A stretch of 64,000 nucleotides of DNA. Source: CAVPHV01 sp963704825. GTDB taxonomy: Bacteria; Actinomycetota; Acidimicrobiia; Spongiisociales; UBA5794. Shown here one piece after another: positions 28,540 through 37,760 of this stretch. The translations under genes were made by a program, and so were the position numbers. The first letter of the stretch is position 1; every line of letters begins with the position of its first letter. The stretch lies in the NCBI GenBank assembly GCA_963704825.1, contig CAVPHV010000010.1, positions 1-64,000 of the forward strand, read 5' to 3'. The notes beneath the pieces are model-generated. The model worked only from the letters and a program-made list of their open reading frames with translations, had not been told where the DNA came from and did not search any database.

Positions 28540-29571
28540 TCAGCCCCTCCGGGAATGCGCCCGCAACAGCACAGGCGAGGACGAGCTTCGGGCCACCAGA
28601 CGGGGAGCCAGCACCACCCGCTTCGCTTCGGTCCGGCCGCCATCGAGCCGTTCCAGAAGTAGCGCAACCGCCATGCGGCCGATCTCAAACCGGGGCTGAT
28701 CAACAGTGGTGAGGTCAAAGCGATGCCTGCCCGAAATGTGCGTGTTGTCGTAGCCGACGACGCTGACGTCATCGGGCACTCGCAGCCCGTATCCGTCGAG
28801 CACATCGAGGACACCGATGGCAGCGATATCGTTGGCGGCAAAGACCGCCGTGGGCCGGTTGGCGGAGCCGAGCAACTGCTCCATGCCCTCCATGCCGGCA
28901 GCTTCCGTGTAGGCGCCTGCCACGCTACGGATCTCCGCCTCGAGACCGTGGCGGCGCATGGCGCGCTCGTAGCCGGTGCGACGGGGGTGGGCGCCGGCCC
29001 CACTCCCCCCGTGAATATGGGCAATGCGCCGATGGCCGAGACTCACCAGGTGATCGACCACCAGTTCGCCGCCGAGACGATCATCGTTGGTTACGCAGTC
29101 GATCGCGGCCGACCGTGTTGCCCTGCCGACGACAACGGTCGCGACGCTGCGTGCCGCAGCGACCGCGGCACTGGGCCCAACGGCAGGAGCGGCAACGATC
29201 AACCCATCGACCCGCAGCTCCAGCAAGGTCTCGATCGCCTCAGCCTCGAGCCGCGGCGATCGGCGCCCTGAGTTGTAGAGGGCCCGGTAACCGGCGACCA
29301 AGGCGGCATCATCGATCCCGTCGACCACCTCAGCGAAGAAGGGATTGTGGAGGTCCGAGAGCATGACGCCGAGGATGAAGGAACGCTGACGGACCAGACT
29401 GCGGGCTGCAGCGTTGGGCCGGTACCCGAGCTCGGCCGCGGCCTCGAAGATCGCCTTGCGACTCGCAGCGCCTACCTGGTCGGAGCCTCGCATGGCGAGT
29501 GACACCAGCGACTTCGAGACTCCCGCTCGCTCTGCAACATCAAGGATGGTCGGCTGCTTCACCAAACTCAC
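28540..29571 (-). CDS. LacI/GalR-family transcriptional regulator
   Basis: 343 residues, GTG start. The N-terminal LacI helix-turn-helix and hinge are clear: PTILDVAERAGVSKSLVSLA and then GYRPNAAARSLVRQRS. A periplasmic-binding-protein-like effector domain follows (LGVMLSDLHNPFFAEVV, VFAANDIAAIGVLDVLDGYG, LTTVDQPRFEIGRMA). Members usually sense sugars. No sugar transport or catabolic gene is adjacent, so its regulon is unknown. It lies upstream of sat on the same strand, but 295 bases apart. Confidence 0.9.
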   Translation of the reverse strand: MSLVKQPTILDVAERAGVSKSLVSLAMRGSDQVGAASRKAIFEAAAELGYRPNAAARSLVRQRSFILGVMLSDLHNPFFAEVVDGIDDAALVAGYRALYNSGRRSPRLEAEAIETLLELRVDGLIVAAPAVGPSAAVAAARSVATVVVGRATRSAAIDCVTNDDRLGGELVVDHLVSLGHRRIAHIHGGSGAGAHPRRTGYERAMRRHGLEAEIRSVAGAYTEAAGMEGMEQLLGSANRPTAVFAANDIAAIGVLDVLDGYGLRVPDDVSVVGYDNTHISGRHRFDLTTVDQPRFEIGRMAVALLLERLDGGRTEAKRVVLAPRLVARSSSSPVLLRAHSRRG

Positions 29572-29670
29572 TCATCGGACGTGACAACGATGATAAATCG
29601 GAAGTAGGGGAGCAGAACCGGCAGCGTCTGCTCGTCGATTCCGGGTCCGAAGACCCGGGAGAAGCGGGAA

Positions 29671-32600
29671 TCAGTCGTCTTCCTCGACCATCATCTTGCG
29701 AAGTCCGGCCATCGACGACAGGACTGAGCCGGCGCCCTCGCCGATGCGGGGCAGCTTCGCAGATCGGCGCTCGTAACGGGACCTACCGGCTTCACGCCGG
29801 GGCTCGGGCTCGGGCTCCTCATCAACTTCCCCGTCAACCTCTTCGCCATCATGTGCAGGAGGACCCGAAGCAGGCTGCGCTGTTTCTTCTACGTCGCGCC
29901 AAGGATCGGCCACCACCGTCGACGTTTCCACCGGCTGAGCTGTTGCGGCGTCGGCTCGAATGCGGGCCGCGGTCTCGCGGGCGTCGGCCAACTGCGCTTC
30001 AGCTTCAGCCAAGATCCGCTCGGCCTCGACCCGTGCCTTCTTGGTGATGGCGGCGGCTTCGCGCTCTGCCTGTTCAGCCGCGGCCAAGTTCGGTGCGGAG
30101 CCTGCCGCCAGCTCAGCTTCGAGCGCATCCGCCCGGGCCTCTGCCGCCGCAACCAGTGCTGATGCTTCGCGTCGAGCCTCAGCCTTCTCCTTCTCGGCCT
30201 CCGCCAAGAGATGCATGGCTTCCTCACGGATCCGTGCCGCTTCTTCAATGGCGTCCCGCCGAGATGCGTCTGCCTCTTGTCCATCCCCCACTGTTTGTGC
30301 AGCCCCGCTCTGCCGGGCCGCCGCTACCTGGGATTCAGACTCGGCACGAACCGCTGCGATCTGCTCAGCTGCTTCGGCGCGAGCCGCCTCGACCGCCATG
30401 GCCATCTGAGACTCATACTCCGCACGGGCTGCCGCTACTGCCGCAGCGGCCTTGGTCTCATACTCGGCACGAACCGCAACAACCTGCGCCTCCGCCTCGC
30501 CACGAGCCGCCTGGACGGCCGCGGCCATTTGAGCCTCATACTCGGTACGAACCGCAACAACCTGCGCCTCCGCCTCGCCACGAGCCGCCTGAGCGGCTGC
30601 AGCTGTGGCGATCTCGAGCTGCTCCGTCAATGACGCGCGTTCTTGTTCCCAGCGTTGCGCTTGCTCGGCGGCCATAGCCTGGGCGGCCTCGAGATCAGCC
30701 TGGGCCTGCTTCAGCGCGGCCTTGCGCTCTTTGTGCGCAGCCTTCTGTTCGCCTGCCGTTGCATTGGCGACTTCGGCGGCTTCGGTGGCGGCCTGCATCG
30801 CCACTTCGGCTTCGTGACGCTGCCGCTCCAGGTCCGCCTGTTGATGCTCGAGCGACGCGGCCCGTTCCTCCAGCTCACGCTGCATCTGCTCGAGTTGGTC
30901 GCGCAGCTGACCGGCTTCTTGCTGGCTGCGGTTGAAGGCATCGGCCTCAGCGGCAAGCCGTTCCTGGTCTTGGGTGAGCTCGGCAAGTCGCTCCTCGATG
31001 GACCGGGTGCCCGCTGCCACGATCTCCTCGGCCGAGCTCCTTGCTTCGGCGACGAAGCTCTCAGCCTCAGCTCGCGAGCTCCTTGCTTCGGCGACCACTC
31101 TCTCAGCCTCAGCTCGCTGCTGAGCGATGGCAGCGGTGGCTTGCTCGAGATCGGTGCGTTCTCGCGCCAACTCCTCACGCTCAGCCGCCAACCGCTCAGC
31201 ACCGGCCCGCGCCTCAGCAACAATCCGCTCCGCCTCAACCCGAGCCGCCTCAACCACCGACTCAGCCTCACCACGCTGAGACTCCACCACACCCCGAGCC
31301 GACTCCAACTCAGAACGCCACCCCTCCAACGCCTCACGCTCAGCCACCAACTCCTCACGCTCAGCCGCCAACCCCTCAGCACCGGCCCGCGCCTCAGCAA
31401 CAATCCGCTCCGCCTCAACCCGAGCCGCCTCAACCACCGACTCAGCCTCACCACGCTGAGACTCCACCACACCCCGAGCCGACTCCAACTCAGAACGCCA
31501 CCCCTCCAACGCCTCACGCTCAGCCACCAACTCCTCACGCTCAGCCGCCAACCCCTCAGCACCGGCCCGCGCCTCAGCAACAATCCGCTCCGCCTCAACC
31601 CGAGCCGCCTCAACCACCGACTCAGCCTCACCACGCTCTTGCGCTGCCTGTGCGGCGAGCCGCTCAGCCTCCAGCCGCATGGCCTGGGCGTCGCTGGTGA
31701 GCGCCGCGGCCCGTTCCTCGGCACCGGCCCTGATCTGTTGCGCTTCGACACCGGCGCGCTCTCGCATCGCGGCCGCCTCATCCTCGGCAGCCTCGAGCGT
31801 CGAACGCTGGCTCTCCGCGTCGGCGAACAATGCCTGGGCGGATGCACGAATCTCCTCGGCTTCGAGCTGGGCGCGGGCTCGAGCCTCGGCGGCAGCTGCG
31901 TCCGCAGCCGCCAATACAACGCGCCGCTCCTCCTCGATTGCAGCCTGCTGGGCAGCGAGCTCGGCTTCGGCAACCGTGAGCTCCCCGGCCTTCTGGTGCG
32001 CGTCGGCGAGCGCCTGCTCCGCGGCCTGCTGCGCCTCGGCAATCCTGGCCTCCTCAGCGGCAACAGCCTCCACGCTCCGCGCCAACAGCTCGGCGCTGTC
32101 AACCTCAGCTCGACGCATCCTCTCCTGCGCATCGGCTTCGATCTGCGCCGACCACTCCTCGAGTTGCCGGCGGCGTTCATCCTGGGCCGCGACCAGCGCG
32201 TCTGCTTCGGCCCGCAGCCTCTCAGCCTCTTCTGAGGCCAATTCGATGGAACGTTGGCGCTCGGCAACCTCGGCGTCTGCCCCCTGAATGATCCCGGCGG
32301 CGCGAGTTTCGGCATCCATGATGACGGTGGCGACCTGCCGCTCGGCGTCTGCCACCGCGGCCGACCGCAGCGACAACTGCTGCTCTCGAGAGGTCAAAGC
32401 ATCTCGAGCGTCGACCTCGAGTTGAGTCGCCTGCTGGGTAGCGGCGGCGATCGCGGCGATAGCCTGAGCTTGCGCCTGCTCTCGCACTTCAGCAGCCCGG
32501 CGTTCGGACGCCGCCACCTCGTCTCGCAGCCGGAGAACGAGAGCCTCTGTTTCCCTGCGCTCTGCCTCAATGGCCTCGTTGGCCTGCCTGGTTTCGATGA

Positions 32601-34695
32601 CCAGCCGGTCTGCCTCGGCCTGCGCAGCCTCGAGAGCTTCGCGAGACTGAACGTCCGCCTCGTGGCGCACCCTGCTCGACTCCTGGCGGGCACGGTCGAG
32701 TTCGGCGGCCGCCTCTTGGCGGCGCTGCAATGCCTCGGCAGCATCGGTCTCAGCGCGTTGCCTGAGTTCGCCAACCTCGGCCTCGGCCTGGCCACGCCAA
32801 GTCTGCATTTCGGACTCAAATCTTGCCCGCCGCTCCGCCAATGCTGCCTCGCTCGCAGCACGCTTCTCATCGGCTTCGGCCCGGATCCGCGTCGCCTCAC
32901 TCTCGGCGAAAGCGACAAGTTCGCTGTGCCGCGCCTCGGCACGGCCCTCGGCTTCTGCGATCAAGGCGGCAGCCTGTTGTTCGGCTTGGGCAACGACACC
33001 TTGCGCCGCGGCCGTCACCTGAGCGGCGTGCTCCTCAGCCTCACGATGCGCCCGCTGCGCCTCCGCCACCCGAGCCTGCGACTCCTCAGCCACAACCTCA
33101 GCCCGGCGACGCGCCTCATCCAGCTCCGCCTCAACCTGGGCCCGACGCTCCGCCAACTCGGCCTCGACCTGCCCCCGATACTCCCCAACCGCAGCCTCCG
33201 CCTCGGCACGCAACCGAGCAGACTCCTCATCCGCCTCCGCCATCACCCGCGCCGCGTGCTCCTCAGCCTCACGATGCGCCCGCTGCGCCTCCGCCACCCG
33301 AGCCTGCGACTCCTCAGCCACAACCTCAGCCCGGCGACGCGCCTCATCCAGCTCCGCCTCAACCTGGGCCCGACGCTCCGCCAACTCGGCCTCGACCTGC
33401 CCCCGATACTCCCCAACCGCAGCCTCCGCCTCGGCACGCAACCGAGCAGACTCCTCATCCGCCTCCGCCATCACCCGCGCCGCGTGCTCCTCAGCCTGCG
33501 ACATCTTGGCGGCCGCGGCCTGCTCGATCTCCGCGGACCGCTGCTGCGCCTCCGACTCGAGTAGGGCAATCCGCTGCTCGGCTTCAGCAACGGCCTGCTG
33601 GGCTTCTTCACGTGCCCGCTGTGCGTCTGCCTCGATGGACCGCACCTCGCGGTGGGCGGCGGCGAGATCCTCTTTGGCCTGGGCGGCCGTCGACGCTGCA
33701 GTCGCTTTGGCTTGAGCGATGTCGTTGGCCATCGCCGCGGCAGCGGCCTCGGCCTCGATCTTGATTGATTCGGCGCGAGCCTGCGCCGCCGCAATGATCT
33801 CCAAATAGGCGTCGTCGGCATTCTCTGCATCAACCGTGAGCGGACCCATCGCTTCGGCGCGAGCTTCCGCCGCCGCCACCAATTCCGCAGCCTTCTGTTC
33901 GGCCGCCTCGATGGTCGACCTCGCCGTGCGCTGGGCGACCGCCAATTCGGCATCGAGTTCGCGTTGGGCGGCCTTCAGTTTGCCCATCTTCTCGTCACGC
34001 TCGGCCTCGAACTGCTGCAGGTGCGCCTGAAGCCGTTGCAGCTCAGCGAGGTGCTGTTCGGCCTCGCCCCTTGCCTGGTTGCGCTCACCCTCGAGCGCAG
34101 CAATCCGTTCCAGCGCCTGGGCAGTGGCACTGCTGGTTGCGACATGCTCAGCTTGTTGTTCGATCTCGGCTGCTCGCCGACGCGCCTCCTTGAGGACTTC
34201 CTCGGCCTCGCGCCGCGCTGCGGCCAGTTGCTGCTCGGCGAGGGCGACGTCGCCACGCGTGTCGCCCGGCGAACCGCTATGCAGCGCTTCGGCGTCGGCC
34301 CGTGCAGTCTCCAGCACCCGCTCCGCCTCGGCGGTCATCGCGGCGGCGCGCTCCTCGGCCGCGGCCTCGATCTGGGCCGCCTTGGTCCGAGCACCCTCGA
34401 TGATGCGGTCCTTGGCGTCGAAGACGGCATACATGGCCTTGTCGACCGATTCTTCTTCGGTGGCGCGCATCGCGGAGAGTTCTTGTTCCGCGGCGGTAAG
34501 GCGTTCCTTGGTCTGGAACGCCCACGACTCGAGGTCGCGGAATGAGGCCTCGAGATCGGAGAGATATCGCTTGACTTCCTTCTTGTCGTAGCCCTTGCGA
34601 GCGGACGAGAACGAAGTCTTGTCGATCTCCGTGGGGAGAGGTTTACGGTCGGTCACTTCAGGGTTATCGGTCGCTGACGGGATGCCTTTAAGCAT
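29671..34695 (-). CDS. giant DivIVA-domain coiled-coil protein
   Basis: About 1675 residues, low complexity, rich in Ala/Glu/Arg and almost wholly coiled coil. The N-terminus carries a DivIVA membrane-curvature motif (LPTEIDKTSFSSARKGYDKKEV). The acidic tail ends with KLPRIGEGAGSVLSSMAGLRKMMVEEDD-like sequence. The start is uncertain: ATG 34695, TTG 34725 and GTG 34656 (just before the DivIVA domain) all lack a good ribosome site. Two internal repeat blocks (60-residue and 76-residue periods) are perfect at DNA level by eye. Architecture and size recall the streptomycete polar scaffold Scy, but homology is not shown. Likely role: a filament or polar scaffold organising growth or division. It lies downstream of pckA, apparently alone. 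Confidence 0.85.
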   Translation of the reverse strand: MLKGIPSATDNPEVTDRKPLPTEIDKTSFSSARKGYDKKEVKRYLSDLEASFRDLESWAFQTKERLTAAEQELSAMRATEEESVDKAMYAVFDAKDRIIEGARTKAAQIEAAAEERAAAMTAEAERVLETARADAEALHSGSPGDTRGDVALAEQQLAAARREAEEVLKEARRRAAEIEQQAEHVATSSATAQALERIAALEGERNQARGEAEQHLAELQRLQAHLQQFEAERDEKMGKLKAAQRELDAELAVAQRTARSTIEAAEQKAAELVAAAEARAEAMGPLTVDAENADDAYLEIIAAAQARAESIKIEAEAAAAAMANDIAQAKATAASTAAQAKEDLAAAHREVRSIEADAQRAREEAQQAVAEAEQRIALLESEAQQRSAEIEQAAAAKMSQAEEHAARVMAEADEESARLRAEAEAAVGEYRGQVEAELAERRAQVEAELDEARRRAEVVAEESQARVAEAQRAHREAEEHAARVMAEADEESARLRAEAEAAVGEYRGQVEAELAERRAQVEAELDEARRRAEVVAEESQARVAEAQRAHREAEEHAAQVTAAAQGVVAQAEQQAAALIAEAEGRAEARHSELVAFAESEATRIRAEADEKRAASEAALAERRARFESEMQTWRGQAEAEVGELRQRAETDAAEALQRRQEAAAELDRARQESSRVRHEADVQSREALEAAQAEADRLVIETRQANEAIEAERRETEALVLRLRDEVAASERRAAEVREQAQAQAIAAIAAATQQATQLEVDARDALTSREQQLSLRSAAVADAERQVATVIMDAETRAAGIIQGADAEVAERQRSIELASEEAERLRAEADALVAAQDERRRQLEEWSAQIEADAQERMRRAEVDSAELLARSVEAVAAEEARIAEAQQAAEQALADAHQKAGELTVAEAELAAQQAAIEEERRVVLAAADAAAAEARARAQLEAEEIRASAQALFADAESQRSTLEAAEDEAAAMRERAGVEAQQIRAGAEERAAALTSDAQAMRLEAERLAAQAAQERGEAESVVEAARVEAERIVAEARAGAEGLAAEREELVAEREALEGWRSELESARGVVESQRGEAESVVEAARVEAERIVAEARAGAEGLAAEREELVAEREALEGWRSELESARGVVESQRGEAESVVEAARVEAERIVAEARAGAERLAAEREELARERTDLEQATAAIAQQRAEAERVVAEARSSRAEAESFVAEARSSAEEIVAAGTRSIEERLAELTQDQERLAAEADAFNRSQQEAGQLRDQLEQMQRELEERAASLEHQQADLERQRHEAEVAMQAATEAAEVANATAGEQKAAHKERKAALKQAQADLEAAQAMAAEQAQRWEQERASLTEQLEIATAAAAQAARGEAEAQVVAVRTEYEAQMAAAVQAARGEAEAQVVAVRAEYETKAAAAVAAARAEYESQMAMAVEAARAEAAEQIAAVRAESESQVAAARQSGAAQTVGDGQEADASRRDAIEEAARIREEAMHLLAEAEKEKAEARREASALVAAAEARADALEAELAAGSAPNLAAAEQAEREAAAITKKARVEAERILAEAEAQLADARETAARIRADAATAQPVETSTVVADPWRDVEETAQPASGPPAHDGEEVDGEVDEEPEPEPRREAGRSRYERRSAKLPRIGEGAGSVLSSMAGLRKMMVEEDD
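31169..31637 (-). repeat. 180-bp in-frame tandem repeat inside the DivIVA coiled-coil gene
   Basis: Bases 31201-31380 and 31381-31560 appear identical; 31561-31636 repeat the first 76 bases again, and 31169-31200 match the unit's end with one change. About 2.6 copies of a 60-residue unit beginning near VVEAARVEAERIVAEARAGA. Zero visible divergence, synonymous sites included, implies recent duplication or ongoing conversion. Confidence 0.9.
33026..33497 (-). repeat. 228-bp in-frame tandem repeat inside the DivIVA coiled-coil gene
   Basis: Two copies (33026-33253, 33254-33481) plus 16 bases of a third. They encode a 76-residue unit including EEHAARVMAEADEESARLRA and QVEAELAERRAQVEAELDEA. No differences were seen between the copies by eye. 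Confidence 0.88.
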
Positions 34696-34868
34696 CCGCT
34701 GGGGGGCAAGGACACTGCTGAACAACTGGCTTCAGGCGTTCGCCCAGACCATGTCAACAGGCTTCCCGGAACCGTAGCCCGTCTTGCGCCACCCCTGGGT
34801 ATTGAACAACGCGCCGGATGACCGCGCGGCAACCGCTACCTGCCGGTACGGGCCCCACCAACTCCGGG

Positions 34869-36395
34869 TCAGATGGCCTCGACGATGCTCGGATCGAGTC
34901 CCGGGAAGCTCCGCAGGTAGTCGCGCCGTTCATCGGTGAGGGTCACCACGATGGCGCGGTACTCGTCCATACGACCTTGGCGTTCGTAGAGGAGTCGGGG
35001 CCGCAGCAGTTCGGGGTCGTCAAACCCGGGAATCGAGACCGCGACCTCGTACCCGAAGTCGGGATCTTCCTCCCAATCGATCGTGCGGGACACGATCCCT
35101 TCGACAACCGCCGAGCTGTGCGGAATCCTCACCTTCTTCGAGCGCTCGTCGCTGTCGCCCCCGCCGACCCGACCGGTGTTCATCAGATACACCTCGAGAT
35201 CGGGCAGGGTCTCGAGCAACTCGAGAAGCCGATTCCCCTGCATGGCGTCGTTGTTGAAGAAGAACGGGTTCGTCCCGGGAACCCGCAGGTTCTTGCCCGC
35301 TTCGGCGGCGCCACCGGCCGAGGTGCCCTTGGTCTCGCCGAGCATGAAATAGGCCGCGGCCTGATCACGCCGCAGCCGGGCAACCGCCGGGATGATGTTC
35401 TCGTTGCGATTCAACAGCAGCAGGTAGTCGGCCTTCGGCAGATCTAGTGGGCTGCGATGCCGGATGTTGTCGAGCGGGAATGTCGAGCGTCCGTTGCGGG
35501 TGTGGGAGTCATCGAAGAAGTCGACAGTGCCGTCCGGCGCCGTGTAGGTGTTCTCGAGCCAGGCGTCGGGATGGGCGGTACCCCAATAGATAGTGGGCTC
35601 ATCGTCGGGATCGAGTCCAAATGTCTTGGCGAAACAGCCATTCTCAGTCGCGTAGACCTTGCCGCCCGGCATCAAGGCGTTGAAGTCATCCTGGACGGGG
35701 AGGGATCCGAGCTGCTGCCGGAACGTCGTTGTGGTCTTGCCGGTTCCCGACAAGCCCAGGATCAACATGGCCTTCTCTTCGCCGTTCACATCGGGGAACA
35801 CCTTGAGGCCGGAGTGAAGTGCCAACCCGCCACGCTGATACACGAGATGGTTCCACATGCGGAGCCCGCCCATCTTGGACTCGCCGAAGTAGTCCGAGCC
35901 AAACACCCTCGTCACGTAGTTGTCGAGGTCGACAATGATCAGACGATCGTCGCTCTTGCCCGGGGCCCGCAGCCCGGGGGTGTACACGACGGTGAACTCC
36001 GGCTGCCAGGCGTCGTCCTTGGGGAAGAAGAGTTGCTGCTGCATGGCGGGAATGTTGGCCTGGGCCTTCTCCATGAACAGCCGCGACGCAGTCTGGAACT
36101 CCGGATCCGGGCCGATGAACCCCTCGATGAGAATCATGTCCTTGTCGGCGATGTAGGCGTCCTGCTTGGCGCCCCATTCATCCGCCTCAGCGCGCGACAT
36201 CCGATTCTGAAAGATCTCTTCCTCCGCAACGAAGAAGGTCGAACGGGCGAGTCGTGCGGTGACCTCAGCCTCGTAGCTCAGGTTGTCGAACTCCGTGACG
36301 ATGACGCGCGGCATGAACTCGAGCGTCCAGGCGCGCATTTCCTGTTGCGTCGGATTTGCCGAGACGGACTTCGCCGCCGGGAGCTGGAATGCCAC
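34869..36395 (-). CDS. pckA: ATP-type phosphoenolpyruvate carboxykinase
   Basis: About 508 residues. The ribosome site decides the start: AGGAGG lies just downstream of an in-frame ATG (36410), so that ATG is not used. The GTG at 36395, six bases after AGGAGG, gives MAFQLPAAKSVSANP. The kinase P-loop is ILGLSGTGKTTTTF, followed by the divergent metal/nucleotide motifs PVQDDFNAL and ENGCFAKTFG, and NGRSTFPLDNI. It converts oxaloacetate and ATP to PEP and CO2. ATP-type enzymes are less usual than the GTP type in actinobacteria. Next upstream on the same strand is class I aldolase, which fits a gluconeogenic cluster. Confidence 0.9.
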   Translation of the reverse strand: MAFQLPAAKSVSANPTQQEMRAWTLEFMPRVIVTEFDNLSYEAEVTARLARSTFFVAEEEIFQNRMSRAEADEWGAKQDAYIADKDMILIEGFIGPDPEFQTASRLFMEKAQANIPAMQQQLFFPKDDAWQPEFTVVYTPGLRAPGKSDDRLIIVDLDNYVTRVFGSDYFGESKMGGLRMWNHLVYQRGGLALHSGLKVFPDVNGEEKAMLILGLSGTGKTTTTFRQQLGSLPVQDDFNALMPGGKVYATENGCFAKTFGLDPDDEPTIYWGTAHPDAWLENTYTAPDGTVDFFDDSHTRNGRSTFPLDNIRHRSPLDLPKADYLLLLNRNENIIPAVARLRRDQAAAYFMLGETKGTSAGGAAEAGKNLRVPGTNPFFFNNDAMQGNRLLELLETLPDLEVYLMNTGRVGGGDSDERSKKVRIPHSSAVVEGIVSRTIDWEEDPDFGYEVAVSIPGFDDPELLRPRLLYERQGRMDEYRAIVVTLTDERRDYLRSFPGLDPSIVEAI

Positions 36396-36580
36396 CACGA
36401 TCCTCCTCATGTACGTGCTTCGAGGGCGAGGATACCGATCCGGCACCCCCGCCCCGAAATCACATTCCGTGTTGCCTTTTCCAGCGTCGGCCGAACAACC
36501 TCAATCTGAGCTCGCGTCGAAGGCCGGGGCCCCACCGTCACGGGTCCAGCCGATCCCCCACGCCATCAGTTCAGCTGCCC

Positions 36581-37630
36581 CTACGCGACCGTGACCTGCT
36601 CATCGAGGTACACGTCCTGGATTGCATTCAGGAGTTCAACGCCCTCGGCCATGGGCCGCTGGAAGGCCTTGCGACCGCTGATCAGGCCGGTGCCGCCGGC
36701 CCGCTTGTTGATGACCGCGGTGCGCACTGCCTGGGCGAGGTCACCGGAACCCGACGACGCGCCGCCGCTGTTGATCAGGCCGGCGCGGCCCATGTAGCAG
36801 TTCGCCACCTGCCAGCGAGTGAGGTCGATCGGGTTGTCGGTCGTGAGTTCCTCGTAGACCCGTGGGTCGGTTTTGCCGAACCCAATCGCCGTGAAACCAC
36901 CGTTGGATTCCGGCTGCTTCTGCTTGATGATGTCGGCGTGGATGGTCACACCAATGTGGTTGGCCTGACCCGTCGTGTCGGCCGAAGCCTCGTGATTGAC
37001 CCCGTCGACGGTGAAGGCAGGGTTGCGTACGTAGCACCACAGCACCGTGAACATCCCGAGTTCATGGGCGGCTTCGAAGGCTTCAGCAACCTCTTCGAGC
37101 TGACGCATCGACTCCTCCGAACCGAAGTAGATGGTGGCGCCAACGCCTGCCGCTCCCAGATCCCAGGCCTTCTCGACCGAGCCGAACATGATCTGGTCGT
37201 AGGTTGCCGGGTAGGTCATCAGTTCGTTGTGGTTGATCTTGGCGATGAAAGGAATCTTGTGGGCGTAGGCCCGTGACACCATGCCGAGCACGCCGAACGT
37301 CGTTGCAACCGCGTTGCAGCCGGCCTCGATGGCGAGCTCGACGATGTTCTTGGGGTCGAAGTAGATCGGGTTTGGAGCAAACGAGGCCGCCCCGGAGTGC
37401 TCGATGCCCTGGTCGACCGGCAGGATCGACACATATCCGGATCCGGCGAGGCGGCCGCTGCCGTAGAGCGCCTGGAGATTGCGAAGCACCTGCGGGGAAC
37501 GATCGGAGATGCGGAAGACTCGGTCGACAAAATCGGGCCCGGGCAACGACAACTCCTCCTTCGGAATTGCAGTCGCCTCGTAGGTGAGAAGAGCTTCGGC
37601 GTCGGCGCCGAGCAAGCTGGTGAGATCCAT
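36581..37630 (-). CDS. fbaB: class I fructose-bisphosphate aldolase (DhnA/FbaB type)
   Basis: 349 residues; ATG seven bases after GGGAG. Features of the archaeal-type/DhnA aldolases: PVDQGIEHSGAASFAPNP near the N-terminus, IPFIAKINHNE with a lysine, GAAGVGATIYFGSEES, and the late GRAGLINSGGASSGSGDLA phosphate-binding loop. It interconverts fructose 1,6-bisphosphate with DHAP and glyceraldehyde 3-phosphate through a Schiff base. Cytoplasmic; gluconeogenic context with pckA downstream. Confidence 0.9.
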   Translation of the reverse strand: MDLTSLLGADAEALLTYEATAIPKEELSLPGPDFVDRVFRISDRSPQVLRNLQALYGSGRLAGSGYVSILPVDQGIEHSGAASFAPNPIYFDPKNIVELAIEAGCNAVATTFGVLGMVSRAYAHKIPFIAKINHNELMTYPATYDQIMFGSVEKAWDLGAAGVGATIYFGSEESMRQLEEVAEAFEAAHELGMFTVLWCYVRNPAFTVDGVNHEASADTTGQANHIGVTIHADIIKQKQPESNGGFTAIGFGKTDPRVYEELTTDNPIDLTRWQVANCYMGRAGLINSGGASSGSGDLAQAVRTAVINKRAGGTGLISGRKAFQRPMAEGVELLNAIQDVYLDEQVTVA

Positions 37631-37760
37631 CGTGATACTCCCGTGGAAGGCAGGGCGGAACACACCGCCGGGTCGGTTTCCGGACCCATTATGGCCGAAG
37701 ACCTCCTGCCGTCAGCGGGCCGTTGGTCCTCGACGGTAGGGACCTCTCCCCGGGTGCAGC

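Noticed and set aside
28245..29024. N-terminal extension of the sat reading frame into the LacI gene
   Set aside because: The extension lacks homology, overlaps the LacI coding region, and a ribosome site precedes the ATG at 28244.
31169..33497. Possible CRISPR array from regularly spaced repeats
   Set aside because: Repeat periods are 180 and 228 bp, in frame inside a coding sequence, with no spacers or cas genes.
30643..33564. Long plus-strand open frames (up to 530 codons) opposite the DivIVA coiled-coil gene
   Set aside because: They mirror the GC-rich, stop-poor repeat coding strand, are Ser/Leu/Arg/Pro-rich without domains, and show the same repeats; they are antisense shadows.
36396..36446. 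Earlier start codons for pckA (including ATG 36410)
   Set aside because: The AGGAGG sequence lies downstream of that ATG and is properly spaced for GTG 36395.
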